Assembly (NCBI GenBank): GCA_009760855.2
Contig: WPIO01000115.1
Coordinates: 662,501-726,500 of the forward strand
Reading direction: 5' to 3'
Length of the DNA: 64,000 nucleotides
DNA from: Cristatella mucedo
Lineage: Eukaryota; Bryozoa; Phylactolaemata; Cristatellidae
The notes beneath the pieces were generated by a model that worked only from the letters and a program-made list of their open reading frames with translations, made no database searches and was not told the origin of the DNA. The number at the start of each line of letters is the position of its first letter. Positions within the stretch are counted from its first letter, which is position 1. Both the position numbers and the translations under genes were made by a program. Below are positions 55,057 to 64,000 of this stretch, one piece after another.

Positions 55057-56466
55057 CACCTGGGAATCACCGGCACTGCTCTGCAATGGTTCTGGTCCTA
55101 TTTCAGTGGGAAACTCCAGAGTACTGACGTAAATGGAAAAAGATCATCCGAGTTAACTCTGAAATATGGGATAACGCAGGGCTCCTTGCTAGGGCCGGAT
55201 CTTTTCACGGTTAATACTCTCCCTCTTGCTGATGCGATTGCCAAGCACAATCTAGGCTTTCACTTCTATGCGATGAAACTCAGTTGTACCTTTGCTTTGA
55301 TCCGTCCCAGCCTTCGAGCACCTCGAATTCTCTCAACTCACTTGCCGCATGTATTGATGATATCCGAACATGGATGGCATCAAATTTTCTAAAACTAAGC
55401 GATGTCAAAACTAACTTACTAGTTATCGGCAAACCAAGTGTGATTCAGGAATTGGAAAGGCTCACCCTCAAAATTGGCTCTGCCAGCATATCTCCTGTTG
55501 AATCAGCTCGAAATACAAGTGTCATGTTCCAAAGTGACCTCTCGTTAGACGACCAAATCAGCTACACAATCAAATTTGGCTATTTTAAGCTTCATAACAT
55601 TGCTGAAATTCGGGCTTGTTTAGATAAGGATACTACGTCTAAGTTAGTCCATGCATTCGTGACATCCCGTTTTGATTTCTGCAATTCACTGCTTACTGGC
55701 CTACCGGCATTTGTAATCACGCGATTGCAGCTGGTGCAAAACTCAGCAGCTAGACTTGTCTGTCGTGAGCGTTGCAGTTGCCACATTACTCCACTTCTCG
55801 CCGACCTGCACTGGCTAATAATAATAATAACAATAATAATAATAATCCTAGCTGATTAAACAGCCTCTTTTTGTATAGCGACAGATGAGCCTTTATGGCT
55901 ATCACCACCGCTTGCAGTGGCGATAAAGAATCGCCCACTGCAGGAATCGAACCCACGGCCTCGGGACCGAGGTCGTGAAAGCAACCGCCTTACCTAGTGT
56001 GCCATCAGTCAAGCAACGGATTGACTTCAAGGTTTTGTCGCTTACTTGTAGGTCCCTTCATGCTATGGCTCCAGCCTATCTCTCAGATACACTCCCCCAT
56101 CAGGCAAAGTATCGTGCCACCCGTTTTTCGGAATCCAACAGTCTAGAAATACCTCGTACAAACCTCAAATCCTTCGGAGACCGTGCATTTAGTTCCTATG
56201 CTCCCAAAGCCTGGAACTCCCTCCCGACCTGCGTCAGAACACCCCCTGACCTGACCACATTTAAAAGGAACCTAAAAACATACCTATTTAGGAAAGCATT
56301 TAGCGGGTCCCTGTGATTCGTCCTTGATGTGCTTATGCGTACTGACACTGTGCATCCTGCCACTAACCGCCTTTACATGCTGGCCCTGTGCATGTCACCC
56401 CTAAACATGTTATTCAAGTTGTTGATTTATCGAGCATGATATTACTGATAATTCAATCGCATTTCT
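55057..56466 (+). mobile_element. LINE-A RT copy with frameshift at the catalytic box, split by SINE-2
   Basis: Begins at the LGITGTALQWF-like region. One base is missing at the catalytic site (FHFYA then shifted), after which the frame from 55,284 reads LCFDPSQPSSTSNSLNSLAA to LLADLHWL at 55,815. SINE-2 follows, and the frame resumes [20 protein letters not shown] to [11 protein letters not shown] at 56,316. The 3' UTR is cut at about 56,466 before the hairpin; duplication B starts soon after. Confidence 0.9.
55816..56006 (-). mobile_element. SINE-2 nested in LINE-A
   Basis: Minus strand: A box TGGCACACTAGG (56,004-55,993) and B box GGTTCGATTCC (55,953-55,943), both perfect to consensus, then the body and GCTATACAAAAAGAGGCTGT, TTAATCAGCTAGG and an (ATT)n tail at 55,816-55,842. 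The host reads CTGGCTACCAGTCAAG elsewhere; here CTGGCTA and AGTCAAG flank the SINE, so no target duplication is seen and two bases seem lost. Youngest-looking SINE-2 of the window. Confidence 0.93.
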
Positions 56467-57213
56467 AATTTAAACTAATTTTAATTAGATTGGCGAAATG
56501 TATTCCTTATGGTACCACCGGATCAAAGAATTCAGCCAATCCTGACACTTTAGGTCAATTATTTAATTCGTTTAGTGAGGCTCTAGGTCAAGCGATGCGA
56601 TGAAATAATTTCTCTTATTAGAATTCTCCTTGCTTTATATTGCCACTGCACTAGTTTATCCTACTCATCTCTACAGAGTCCCCTATCAACCAATAGGATC
56701 CCTCCTTCTGCAATTATTGCATGGTCCACTTTAATCGGTGGGCCTTTCAGTCCAGTCTTTACTGCCGATATTTAAATGAGGCTGTTGAATCAGCAAACAT
56801 TTGTGAAAGACTGTAAAAGACCACTAATACAATACGAGTGCCAGGCTAATACAGTTCCAGTTCTCAAACTCTCCAGCTATGGTAAATCTCCTGCTTCCGA
56901 AGCCCAGTTTTTGACTATTAACAGTCACCCATTTTAGAGTTAAAACGCTTAAAATTTGCCCAATTCGATTGAAAGCAAACGTGTTTTATAAAATAACTTT
57001 AAAGTTAAGTCAAACTGAATATTGTTTCGTGTAAACAGATCCCTATTATCTTGCTTGCTGTTGGATCCTTGAATATCTTCAATCTGCATAAGCAGAATGC
57101 TTCATATTACTATTTGAGAAACGGTCGAAGTGACGTAATACTTGAACAGAAACCAAGTGTTTAACTATGCACGAGCATTTATTTATTATTCATAGATTTA
57201 TTAAATGGTTAAT

Positions 57214-57232
57214 ATTTACTGTAGATCAGTCA
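57214..57232 (+). promoter_or_regulatory. Conserved leader before Kunitz pseudogene 3
   Basis: ATTTACTGTAGATCAGTCA, identical to 20,741-20,759 and also two bases before the ATG. An AT-rich TTATTTATTATT lies about 55 bp upstream. Confidence 0.45.
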
Positions 57233-57234
57233 CA

Positions 57235-57825
57235 ATGTTTTCAACAACGATGGCTGTCCTTGTTATATTCATTGTGGTCAGTGCAAAATAATATTACAAT
57301 ATGGTCTCAGTAGAAATATTCTTCAATACATTTCAGTGCAGATTATATAATTCACATATGCTTAGTCGACGCCCGAATTCATCTGGCTCACGTAGGGAAT
57401 TTGATTATCTGAAACTTCCTTGGGATTATTAGAGTCATAACGTGTGAAAAAATCTGAAAAGAATTTTAGCTTCAACCCATTACTAATATATATGCATTCA
57501 AATGTACCGGAAAATTTAATTTAGCCCAGGATGAACTCATAATGATCAAATTACGGGTTCACATCTTTGCTATAATCGCTCTTCTCCCAGTTTTACCAGT
57601 GTAGTATACTCTCCCAAAATGCCGAGCAGATGCAGCAAATATTCAAATCTTGTTCGTTTCAAGTCTGAAAATTGCCATCAAACACTAAACCTAGTCTAGA
57701 ACACATCCTGAGATTCTTATACTACCACAAGGAATGCAAATGCAAACTTTTTGAATTCAGTAGTTGTGGCAGAAACGAAAATGATTTCGCACCAAAAAGC
57801 AATGCTAGGAATTGTGCCACTCGAA
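57235..57825 (+). pseudogene. Kunitz-type inhibitor gene 3, old pseudogene
   Basis: Exon 1 (57,235-57,276) keeps a hydrophobic signal peptide, MFSTTMAVLVIFIV, but its donor is GTCAGT. Exon 2 is shortened and its donor GT is now GG (about 57,397). The domain exon starts at about 57,664 after TTTCAAG. In it the codon of C1 is TGA (57,666-57,668), C2 is replaced by Ser, the YYHKECKCKLFEF region and C4 remain, and a small deletion near 57,805 removes the C5 register. The donor at the exon end is gone. Lesions at every step show long loss of function, in contrast to gene 2. Confidence 0.75.
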
Positions 57826-58969
57826 TGAGAAACGACTTCCCTATTTAGAAAATGAATCAATTGAAACGAATAGCTGCAAGTATTATTCAAATTTAGAGTG
57901 TGCTCACATGTCTTCTATACATATCTAAGTAGAGAGAATCCTTATTAGAACCTGATTATTTTTTGTCATTATTTAGACACTGACAATTCTTCCATAAGAA
58001 TGTATTACTTTTTAGAATCACGGTCAAAATATTGTCTTTTCTTCGTATAAATATTGATGCATTCAAATGTAAGGTTATTAAAATAAACGGGATTCAGACT
58101 ATTAGCAGGTCGTTTTTTTATGATTGCGTAAATATTTCTTGCACAATCCTTGCAGGATTTTAAATTTCTTAAAATAGCCAAATTCCGGATGGGGAATCGC
58201 CAGATTTAGGGTATTTATGTTTTGATTGTTACCCAATTTTTAAAGTCTCATTCCCTTTTAATTTTCGCTTACAGCTTAAGTGCCCATCGCTTTCTTGGCC
58301 ATTCTTGTAAGACAGTCGATACTAGGTCAGATGGCAGACAATACTATCCTTTTGCAGTATGTATTTGGCTTTCCTGCAGAATAAGTAACAGATAAAGCTA
58401 TGCCGATAAATCATCTTGCCCTAAATTACTTCAAATCAGGAAAACCAAGCTATGACATTATTAAAGTATGGCATAATAGTCTTAAAAGAGGCACCTACAT
58501 TTTTTTTAGATTTTTAGGCGCTGTCTGGGACACGAGGATCTTCGCTCAGTGTCAGCAGAGAAAATTTATGCACTAACGACTGCTGACTAATAAGCCAAAA
58601 GAAATAAAGCAATGCTATATCAACTGGTTAATCCCAATGACATTTACACAATACTTGCAATAACTTATTTCTTAAGTGTATTGCTAATGCCCTACTCGGG
58701 AACACAGGGTGATAATTAGAAGAAGCAATAGCATTTTATTCTGCAAGTACCATTACAGCAACTGCAAAATGAGTTCACTCTTATACGGTGACTCGTGTAA
58801 AAACTCTATATGCCTTCATATGGCTATTAAAAAAATGTACTGCATATTTGGTCAAGTTGATCAGGAATATGAGTTGCAGCTCAACATGCTAAGGTAATAT
58901 TATTCAAAAGGGAAAACAGCATCGCTTGTATCGATTGAATATGCAAACGGAATCTAAATTAATGCACCT

Positions 58970-59100
58970 GTCAGTGCAACTCCATAAAGACACTTAGAAT
59001 ATGTGGGTGTTAAGCAAGTGAGTTGTCCACTGCATACTCAAAGGCTATGAGGCTTTCAAGCAGTATGCTGTGGCCATCACACTTCATCTTTGGAAGATAG
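58970..59100 (-). mobile_element. LINE-B 3' end scrap in duplication B
   Basis: CAACTCCATAAAGACACTTA, ATGTGGGTGTTAAGCAAGTG and AAAGGCTATGAGGCTTTCAA are antisense to the LINE-B end. Shared with 26,460-26,580. Confidence 0.5.
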
Positions 59101-59200
59101 AAATAATAAATTAAGCATTTTAAGCATTAACGGCTCTCTTTTTCAAAAAATCCTAGATTATTGTTACGCACTTTATTGAAAAACTGTTCCGTGAACTCAA

Positions 59201-59954
59201 AGGGTGGTAAACTTTGCTAGCACAGAAACAATTTAGTTATGTGAAAAATAAATAACATAACTTATGAAAGCTTTATTTCAGACAAACCAGTAGTGTATCA
59301 ACTGCTAAAGCGGTTGAACTAATATAAAATTATTAACACTTTAGAACCTTCCTATCGAATCCATTGCTCACATAAAGTTTACTTAAGAGCGTCTGGCCTT
59401 AAAATGCTGGTAAAGCTCGTGCTTTGAAGCTCTGCTTTCAAGCAGTGAACCCCATGTCGACGGGAGTGAGTAGAATGATGTCGATGTGGGAGTGTGCAGA
59501 TTGTAGCAGACAGCTTTAGTAAAAAAAGAGTGCCACTTCTTTAATACGGAATTTTTCATAGACTGTATTTCTGAACCGCAGACAGGACACAATTATTACA
59601 CTATTAGGTACAATAAACACTGTATAATTAGAAGTACTCCAATCTGCCACCTCAAATCCGTATCGGCCGCTACATCGTTAGAGTCCCATTTGCACAGAAA
59701 CGTTGGTATTTAAATGAAATATCCAGTATTAATAGGTTGAGAATCAGAAAACCAATGACAACCGTGAGGACAGTCAAAATTTAGTCCGCACTGGATTTTA
59801 ACGCCTCATTACGATATTTCCGTCCGAACATATTTCCCCTAAGTTATTTCACCAGATTCCAAAATTAGTGACCTTCAGCCAGGGCTCTGAATTTAGTACG
59901 TCATGTATAAAGCCAAGACGAAGGAAAGGATGATAGTACACATTTTTAAAGTGC
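59201..59954. other. Unassigned region
   Basis: No supported feature. A 69-codon minus-strand frame at 59,592-59,383 has no recognisable motif. Confidence 0.4.
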
Positions 59955-60719
59955 GTTCAAAGTGTCGGGACAGCTAGCCATCACGTCAGATTCCTATCCA
60001 AGATTAGGAGCTGTCTCCCGCTGTGGCTTGTAAAAGAGTTAACTAGCTCTTTAGTTCTGTCTCGGCTTGATTATTGTAATTCCCTTTTGGCTGGGCTGCT
60101 AAGGAAAGCTATTATGCCACTACAGCAAGCTATGAATATGGCTGAAAGGCTGGTCTTCAAGTCCCAGTGGTTTGAGCACGTGTCTCCTTTGCTGAAAGAG
60201 CTAGGATGGTTGCCGGTTGAGCAAAGGATACCGAGCAAAGTTCTTACGCTGACCCACAAGGCCTGCCACGGCTTGGCTCCTTCGTACCTAGCTGAACTGC
60301 TGCATCAGTTTCAGCCTGTTCGCGCCCTCAGGTCCCTGTGTGGACAATAAATTACCTGTCCCAATCCTCCGCTTAAAGACATTCGCGATAGAAGCTTTAG
60401 CTCTGCAGGTCCTAGACTGTGGAACTCGCTTCCACAATTCTTACACAATGTCATCTACTCTCCAACTGCCGACTATGACACATCTTTTTCAGCGGTCCTG
60501 AACTGCTACTTCCATGCTACTCACTACCTCAACTGCTCTCCTGACTCTGCTATGCTTCCCACTTTCTCTTTGTTGCGAGAGACGAAGTCTTTTGGCTACC
60601 AAATGCGTACCGAAAGCCGCTTAGGCTGTGAGTGTGCTATGCAAAACTCTCCTGCGTAACACCCACGTGGTATTTATGACTTTGTGGAGTTACAAACCGA
60701 GATACATTACATTACATTA
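59955..60719 (+). mobile_element. LINE-B, C-terminal part with complete 3' end
   Basis: LLRKAIMPLQQAMNMAERLV, HVSPLLKELGWLPVEQRIPS, LTHKACHGLAPSYLAELLHQ in frame to about 60,345, where one extra base shifts it; then LRLKT, LRLGSSAGPRLWNSL-like and the terminal region, ending GAGATACATTACATTACATT at 60,719. Confirms the (ATTAC)n tail of LINE-B. Confidence 0.9.
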
Positions 60720-60789
60720 AGCTGGCACTGTTTACACAGCTTCCGAGTTTTTCGTATAGGCACAGCTACACGACTGGGGTCACAAAAGC

Positions 60790-61165
60790 AGTTAGCTCGA
60801 TAACTGATGTCTGTCATAACGGGAGGGGGATGAGTAATTCTGACACGTAGACTGAAGCCAGTGAATGAAGTGACCTAAAAGTGAGTGATACAACCTTGAA
60901 GTGGATACGCTGTTGATTGGGAGACAGTGCAGGTCAGCGAGAAAGGATTTAGTGGGGCCACTAGATACCTCATGGCAGATTAGCCTCGCTGTAGCGTCTG
61001 GCGTGAACTGTTTGAGCTTGATCACGTTAGCCGACAGTGTAGGGAGAGGTGAGTAGCAGGAGTCGAGAAGAGCTGTACCAAATGAACTAAAAAACGTGGT
61101 TGTGACACTCCTCTTTGAGCAGGCCCAACGTTTCCAATGTTGTGTAGCTTTAATGGGCAGACATA
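60790..61165 (-). mobile_element. LINE-A-like fragment, diverged subfamily
   Basis: A 125-codon minus-strand frame reads with the LINE-A order but many substitutions (PDATARLICHEVSSGP, FLADLHCLPI, then shifted LYHSLLGHFIHWLQ). It lacks a tail and ends where the next LINE-A tail begins at 61,166; probably an older host copy. Confidence 0.7.
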
Positions 61166-62610
61166 ACAATAATAATAATAATGCACTTGATAAAGGGCCT
61201 TCAAAGAACCCAATCTCCTTCTAGGTGGTTTACACTTGCTGCAAAGGGAAACGCGATTGAATCGTGAGTTAAACCATGCTTGATTAACAACATAAATAAC
61301 TTGGTTAGTGGCAGCATGCACAGTGTCAGAAAACAGAAGGCACACGAAGGACGAATCAAAGGGACCCACTAAATGGTGTTCTAAATAGGTGTGTTTTCAG
61401 GTTCTTTTTAAATGTGGTCAAGTCAGGGGATGTTGTGACGTAAGTCAGGGGGAGTTTCAGGTTTTGGAAGCATACGAACTAAATGCACGCTTTCCAAAGG
61501 ATTTGAGATTTGTGCGAGGTATTGGTTGACTGTTCGATTCCAAAACGCAGGTGTTACGATGCTTGGCCTGGTCGGGGAGTAGATCTGAGAGATAGGCTGG
61601 AGCCAAAGAATGAAGTGACTTAAAAGTGAGAGATATAACCTTGAAATCATTGCTTTGCTTGACTGGGAGCCAGTGCAGGTCGGCGAGAGGTTGTGTGATG
61701 TTACAATGGAAACGCTCACGACTGACAAGCCTAGCTGCGGAGTTTTGCACTAGCTGCAATCGCCTGACTGCTCTTGCCGGTAGGCCAACAAATAGTGAGT
61801 TACAGAAGTCAAGACGGGATGCCACAAACACATGGATCAACTTAGACGGAATGTTCTTATCTAAACAAGCCCAAATGTGATCAATGTTATGTAGCTGAAA
61901 GTTGGCATACTTGATTGTGGAGCTGATGTTATCGTCTAACGAGAGGTCACTTTGGAACATGACACTTATATTTCAAACTGATTCAACAGGAGATATACTG
62001 GCAGAGCCAATTTTGAGTGTGAGCCTTTCCAATTCCTGAATCACACTGGGTTTGCCGATAACTAGTAAGTTAGTTTTGACATCGTTTAGTTTTAAAAAAT
62101 TAATGCCATCCATGTGCGGATATCATCAATACATGCACCAAGTGAGTTGAGAGAATTTGATGTGCTCGATGGCTGGGAGGAATCAAAGCAAAGGTACGAC
62201 TGACTGTCATCGCATAGAAGTGAAAGCCTAGATTGTGCTTGGCAATCGCATCAGCAAGAAATAGAGTATTAACCGCGAAAGGAGCCAGACCTAGCAAGGA
62301 GCCCTGCGATATCCCATATTTCAGAGATACCTCGGATGATCTTTTTCCATTCACGCCAGTACTCTGGAGTTTCCCACTGAGATCGGACCCGAACCATTGC
62401 AGAGCAGTGCCAGTGATGCCCAGGCGAGATGAGAGGTGTTTAAGAAGAAATTTGTGATCGATAGTATCAAGGCAGAGGAAAAATCGAGCAAATCAGGCAG
62501 AGATACCATGTCTGCATTCCTAAGTGGGTCATTGTACAACTATGCTGACTCTGTGCAGTGATTAGCTGTAAAACCAGACTGGAACTTACTGGCGTAATCG
62601 CAGAGCTGAT
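61166..62610 (-). mobile_element. LINE-A RT copy, several lesions
   Basis: Minus strand: ITGTALQWFG-like region at 62,410, KYGISQGSLLGLAPFAVNTL, then AKHNLGFHFYA with a one-base deletion that breaks the YADD box, [60 protein letters not shown] and the shifted C-terminus. Tail with hairpin and ATA-type repeats at 61,166-61,235. The deletion at the catalytic box is at the same place as in the 55-kb copy. Confidence 0.87.
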
Positions 62611-62734
62611 GCATCAGTCTAGTATTTGGTCGCTTCACGATAAGTAACGTGGTGTGATACGTCTGAGTCCTCAAAGCTACCGAGACTAAGTAGATGCTGC
62701 ACAGGACTCTTGTAGGGCCCACAATAAACTTGTT

Positions 62735-62845
62735 CGACTTTTGGCATGCATTCGGTAGCTAGCATGCTTAACGTAAAAAGAGAAAGTGAGAAGTGTAGCT
62801 GAGTCAGGAGCTCGGTCAAGGAAATTAGTAGCTTGGGACTAGCAG
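62735..62845 (-). mobile_element. LINE-B 3' end scrap
   Basis: TTTTGGCATGCATTCGGTAG, AAAGAGAAAGTGAGAAGTGT and GAGTCAGGAGCTCGGTCAAG are antisense to the LINE-B C-terminus. Confidence 0.65.
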
Positions 62846-63164
62846 GACATAATGGCTCGAAAGATGGAATACGGTCGGCAGCAAGTAGAAATATTTCATC
62901 GCGATTTATCGTGAAAGTGAGTACCCCAGGCTTGGATCGGTATAAAACAATGTTTCTGTCTTCAGCGGTTTTATTTTTGTGCAATACATTTGAATTGGTT
63001 CTGGAAGGCGAGTCAATTTTCATATTTATGCATCATCGGAAATCGGTCCCAGTAGTATTTTTTAGCTTATAATGTCAGTATTGCATACGCAATGCTCACC
63101 TAATGTCGCCTAAATTCTGATCGCTATACAATTTTCAAACTAAAGCTATAGGACTTCACCCCAA

Positions 63165-63270
63165 ACTTTGATCCCAAGACGTGAAGTGCTTGCTCTAGAT
63201 GACCGAGGTCATTGGTTCGAGTCCTGCAGTAGGCGATCTTATAGAAAAATGGTAATACTAGCAATAATAA
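63165..63270 (+). mobile_element. SINE-2 fragment
   Basis: GACCGAGGTCATTGGTTCGA then GTCCTGCAGTAGGCGATCTT. The B box GGTTCGAGTCC is good, the A box is weak, and the 3' body is cut by a LINE-A tail. Confidence 0.6.
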
Positions 63271-63279
63271 CTAATTTAA

Positions 63280-63503
63280 TGTAGCACTGTCAATGAATGC
63301 AATCGCTTTTTAGGCGTTTAGAATTTGTATTTACATCTGCAATGGGTGCAGAATCGATTAGTTTTTGGTTGCATGCTCACTAGAAAACAACGAGAATAAC
63401 ATGGTTAGAGGTGACATTCAGAGGGTAAGCATGTAAGCGTGGTTTGTGGCAGCATGCACAATGTCAGAGAGCATAAAAACCTAAAGGACAAATCACTGGG
63501 ACC
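63280..63503 (-). mobile_element. LINE-A tail, decayed
   Basis: AATCGCTTTTTAGGCGTTTA (hairpin relic), AATAACATGGTTAGAGGTGA, GTGGCAGCATGCACAATGTC and GGACAAATCACTGGGACC. No coding part. Confidence 0.75.
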
Positions 63504-64000
63504 TTGACAAGCTTTCCCCAGTTCACTTTATCAGTGTACAGATTGTGGAGATTTCTATCAATTTACAAAAGAAAACTTCAAAGGTTAAGCCGTGTTAAGG
63601 CAGGGTTGAACGACATTTTAAGAAATCGGGATTCTGATCCAGATCTAGTCATTGTAAAAGAATTTCTTCATGTTTTTTTCCTGTGGGTTTAAAGGCTAGG
63701 GGTTTCTTTCTTACTCAAAAACTGAAGTCCTGCCAGTCAGACCCAAAACAAGGACGGTAAACAATTCACCCGCAAATGTTGAGAGGTCTGACTCCCCAGA
63801 TATCAACGGCTTAGCCAAAAACTTTCAGCCTTCTTTATTGAAAAGATTGTGAACAATCGTGTCAATATAAAGATAGCTCAGAGTAAAGCTATTTCAGAAT
63901 CGCAACCTGTGGTTGACCGTCCTTAAAATATTTTCCTATGTGTCTTCATGAAATTTGGTTACCTTAATAAGGTCTACTAGAAAGAGCTCGTGTCCTGGAG
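63504..64000. other. Unassigned end of window
   Basis: A 62-codon plus-strand frame (YKRKLQRLSRVKAGLNDILR) has a basic, helical look reminiscent of the start of some retroelement gag proteins, but it ends at once and nothing supports it. Otherwise nothing seen. Confidence 0.3.

Larger units (their letters stand above)
56490..59200 (+). repeat. Segmental duplication, copy B (carries Kunitz pseudogene 3)
   Basis: Aligns in order with copy A without its LINE insertions. Anchors: TTTATCCTACTCATCTCTAC before the gene, ATTGATGCATTCAAATGTAA after it, GACAGTCGATACTAGGTCAG at about 58,310, TATGCCTTCATATGGCTATT at about 58,809. Divergence is visible throughout, so the duplication is not recent. The left edge abuts a LINE-A that lost its 3' end. 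Confidence 0.8.

Noticed and set aside
55943-56004. True tRNA gene (perfect A and B boxes)
   Set aside because: No acceptor stem or anticodon arm can be folded and a SINE body and tail follow; it is the promoter head of SINE-2.
63504-63692. Gag-like 62-codon frame
   Set aside because: Resemblance is only in basic, helical composition; no zinc knuckle, no continuation, no LTR next to it.

Overview
The window is animal nuclear DNA, not bacterial: short genes are split by GT...AG introns, most of the sequence is decayed or young retrotransposon, and tRNA-headed SINEs, a solo LTR and segmental duplications are present. I cannot name the species. A compact invertebrate genome fits best, because the introns are about 150-300 bp and two CR1/L2-like LINE families dominate. 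AT-rich background alternates with islands of higher GC (about 27.5-33 kb and 53.8-54.8 kb).

Host genes are few. The clearest is a three-exon gene for a small secreted Kunitz/BPTI-type protease inhibitor on the minus strand (5.75-6.40 kb). Two diverged paralogues lie on the plus strand at 20.76-21.43 kb and 57.24-57.83 kb; both are broken. These two sit inside a segmental duplication (about 20.16-26.7 kb and 56.5-59.2 kb) whose first copy was expanded by a near-complete LINE and further insertions. A second candidate gene (32.60-30.74 kb, minus) encodes a signal peptide and a short secreted domain, but has one in-frame TGA; a LINE lies in its presumed intron. A possible C-terminal exon at 30.19-30.34 kb is weaker.

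Mobile elements fill most of the rest. LINE-A is a CR1/L2-like element with YADD-type reverse transcriptase, a conserved 3' hairpin and an (ATT)n tail. It is present about 30 times, usually 5'-truncated, sometimes only as the last 55-250 bp. The best RT copies (35.0-37.1 kb minus, 42.2-43.5 kb plus, 52.6-53.6 kb minus) are nearly identical and each carries few or single disabling changes, which implies recent activity. LINE-B is a second LINE with an FVDD box and an (ATTAC)n tail. SINE-1 has a tRNA-like head and a 3' end resembling the LINE-A tail. SINE-2 has well-formed A and B boxes. A 1,077-bp solo LTR (53.76-54.84 kb) with TG...CA ends was found by comparison with an empty site at 15.2 kb.

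Layout: 0-5.5 kb repeat U1 and LINE pieces; 5.7-6.4 kb Kunitz gene 1; 6.7-20 kb mostly unique DNA with LINE/SINE fragments, inverted repeats and two U1 copies; 20-27 kb duplication A with Kunitz pseudogene 2; 27-33 kb GC-richer region with the candidate secreted gene; 34-43.5 kb LINE-rich; 43.6-47.8 kb U1 copy and unique AT-rich DNA; 48-56.5 kb densely nested LINE-A, LINE-B, SINE-2 and LTR; 56.5-59.2 kb duplication B with Kunitz pseudogene 3; 59.9-63.5 kb LINEs. Family-level LINE assignments come from motif recognition only; boundaries of old copies are good to roughly 10-50 bp.
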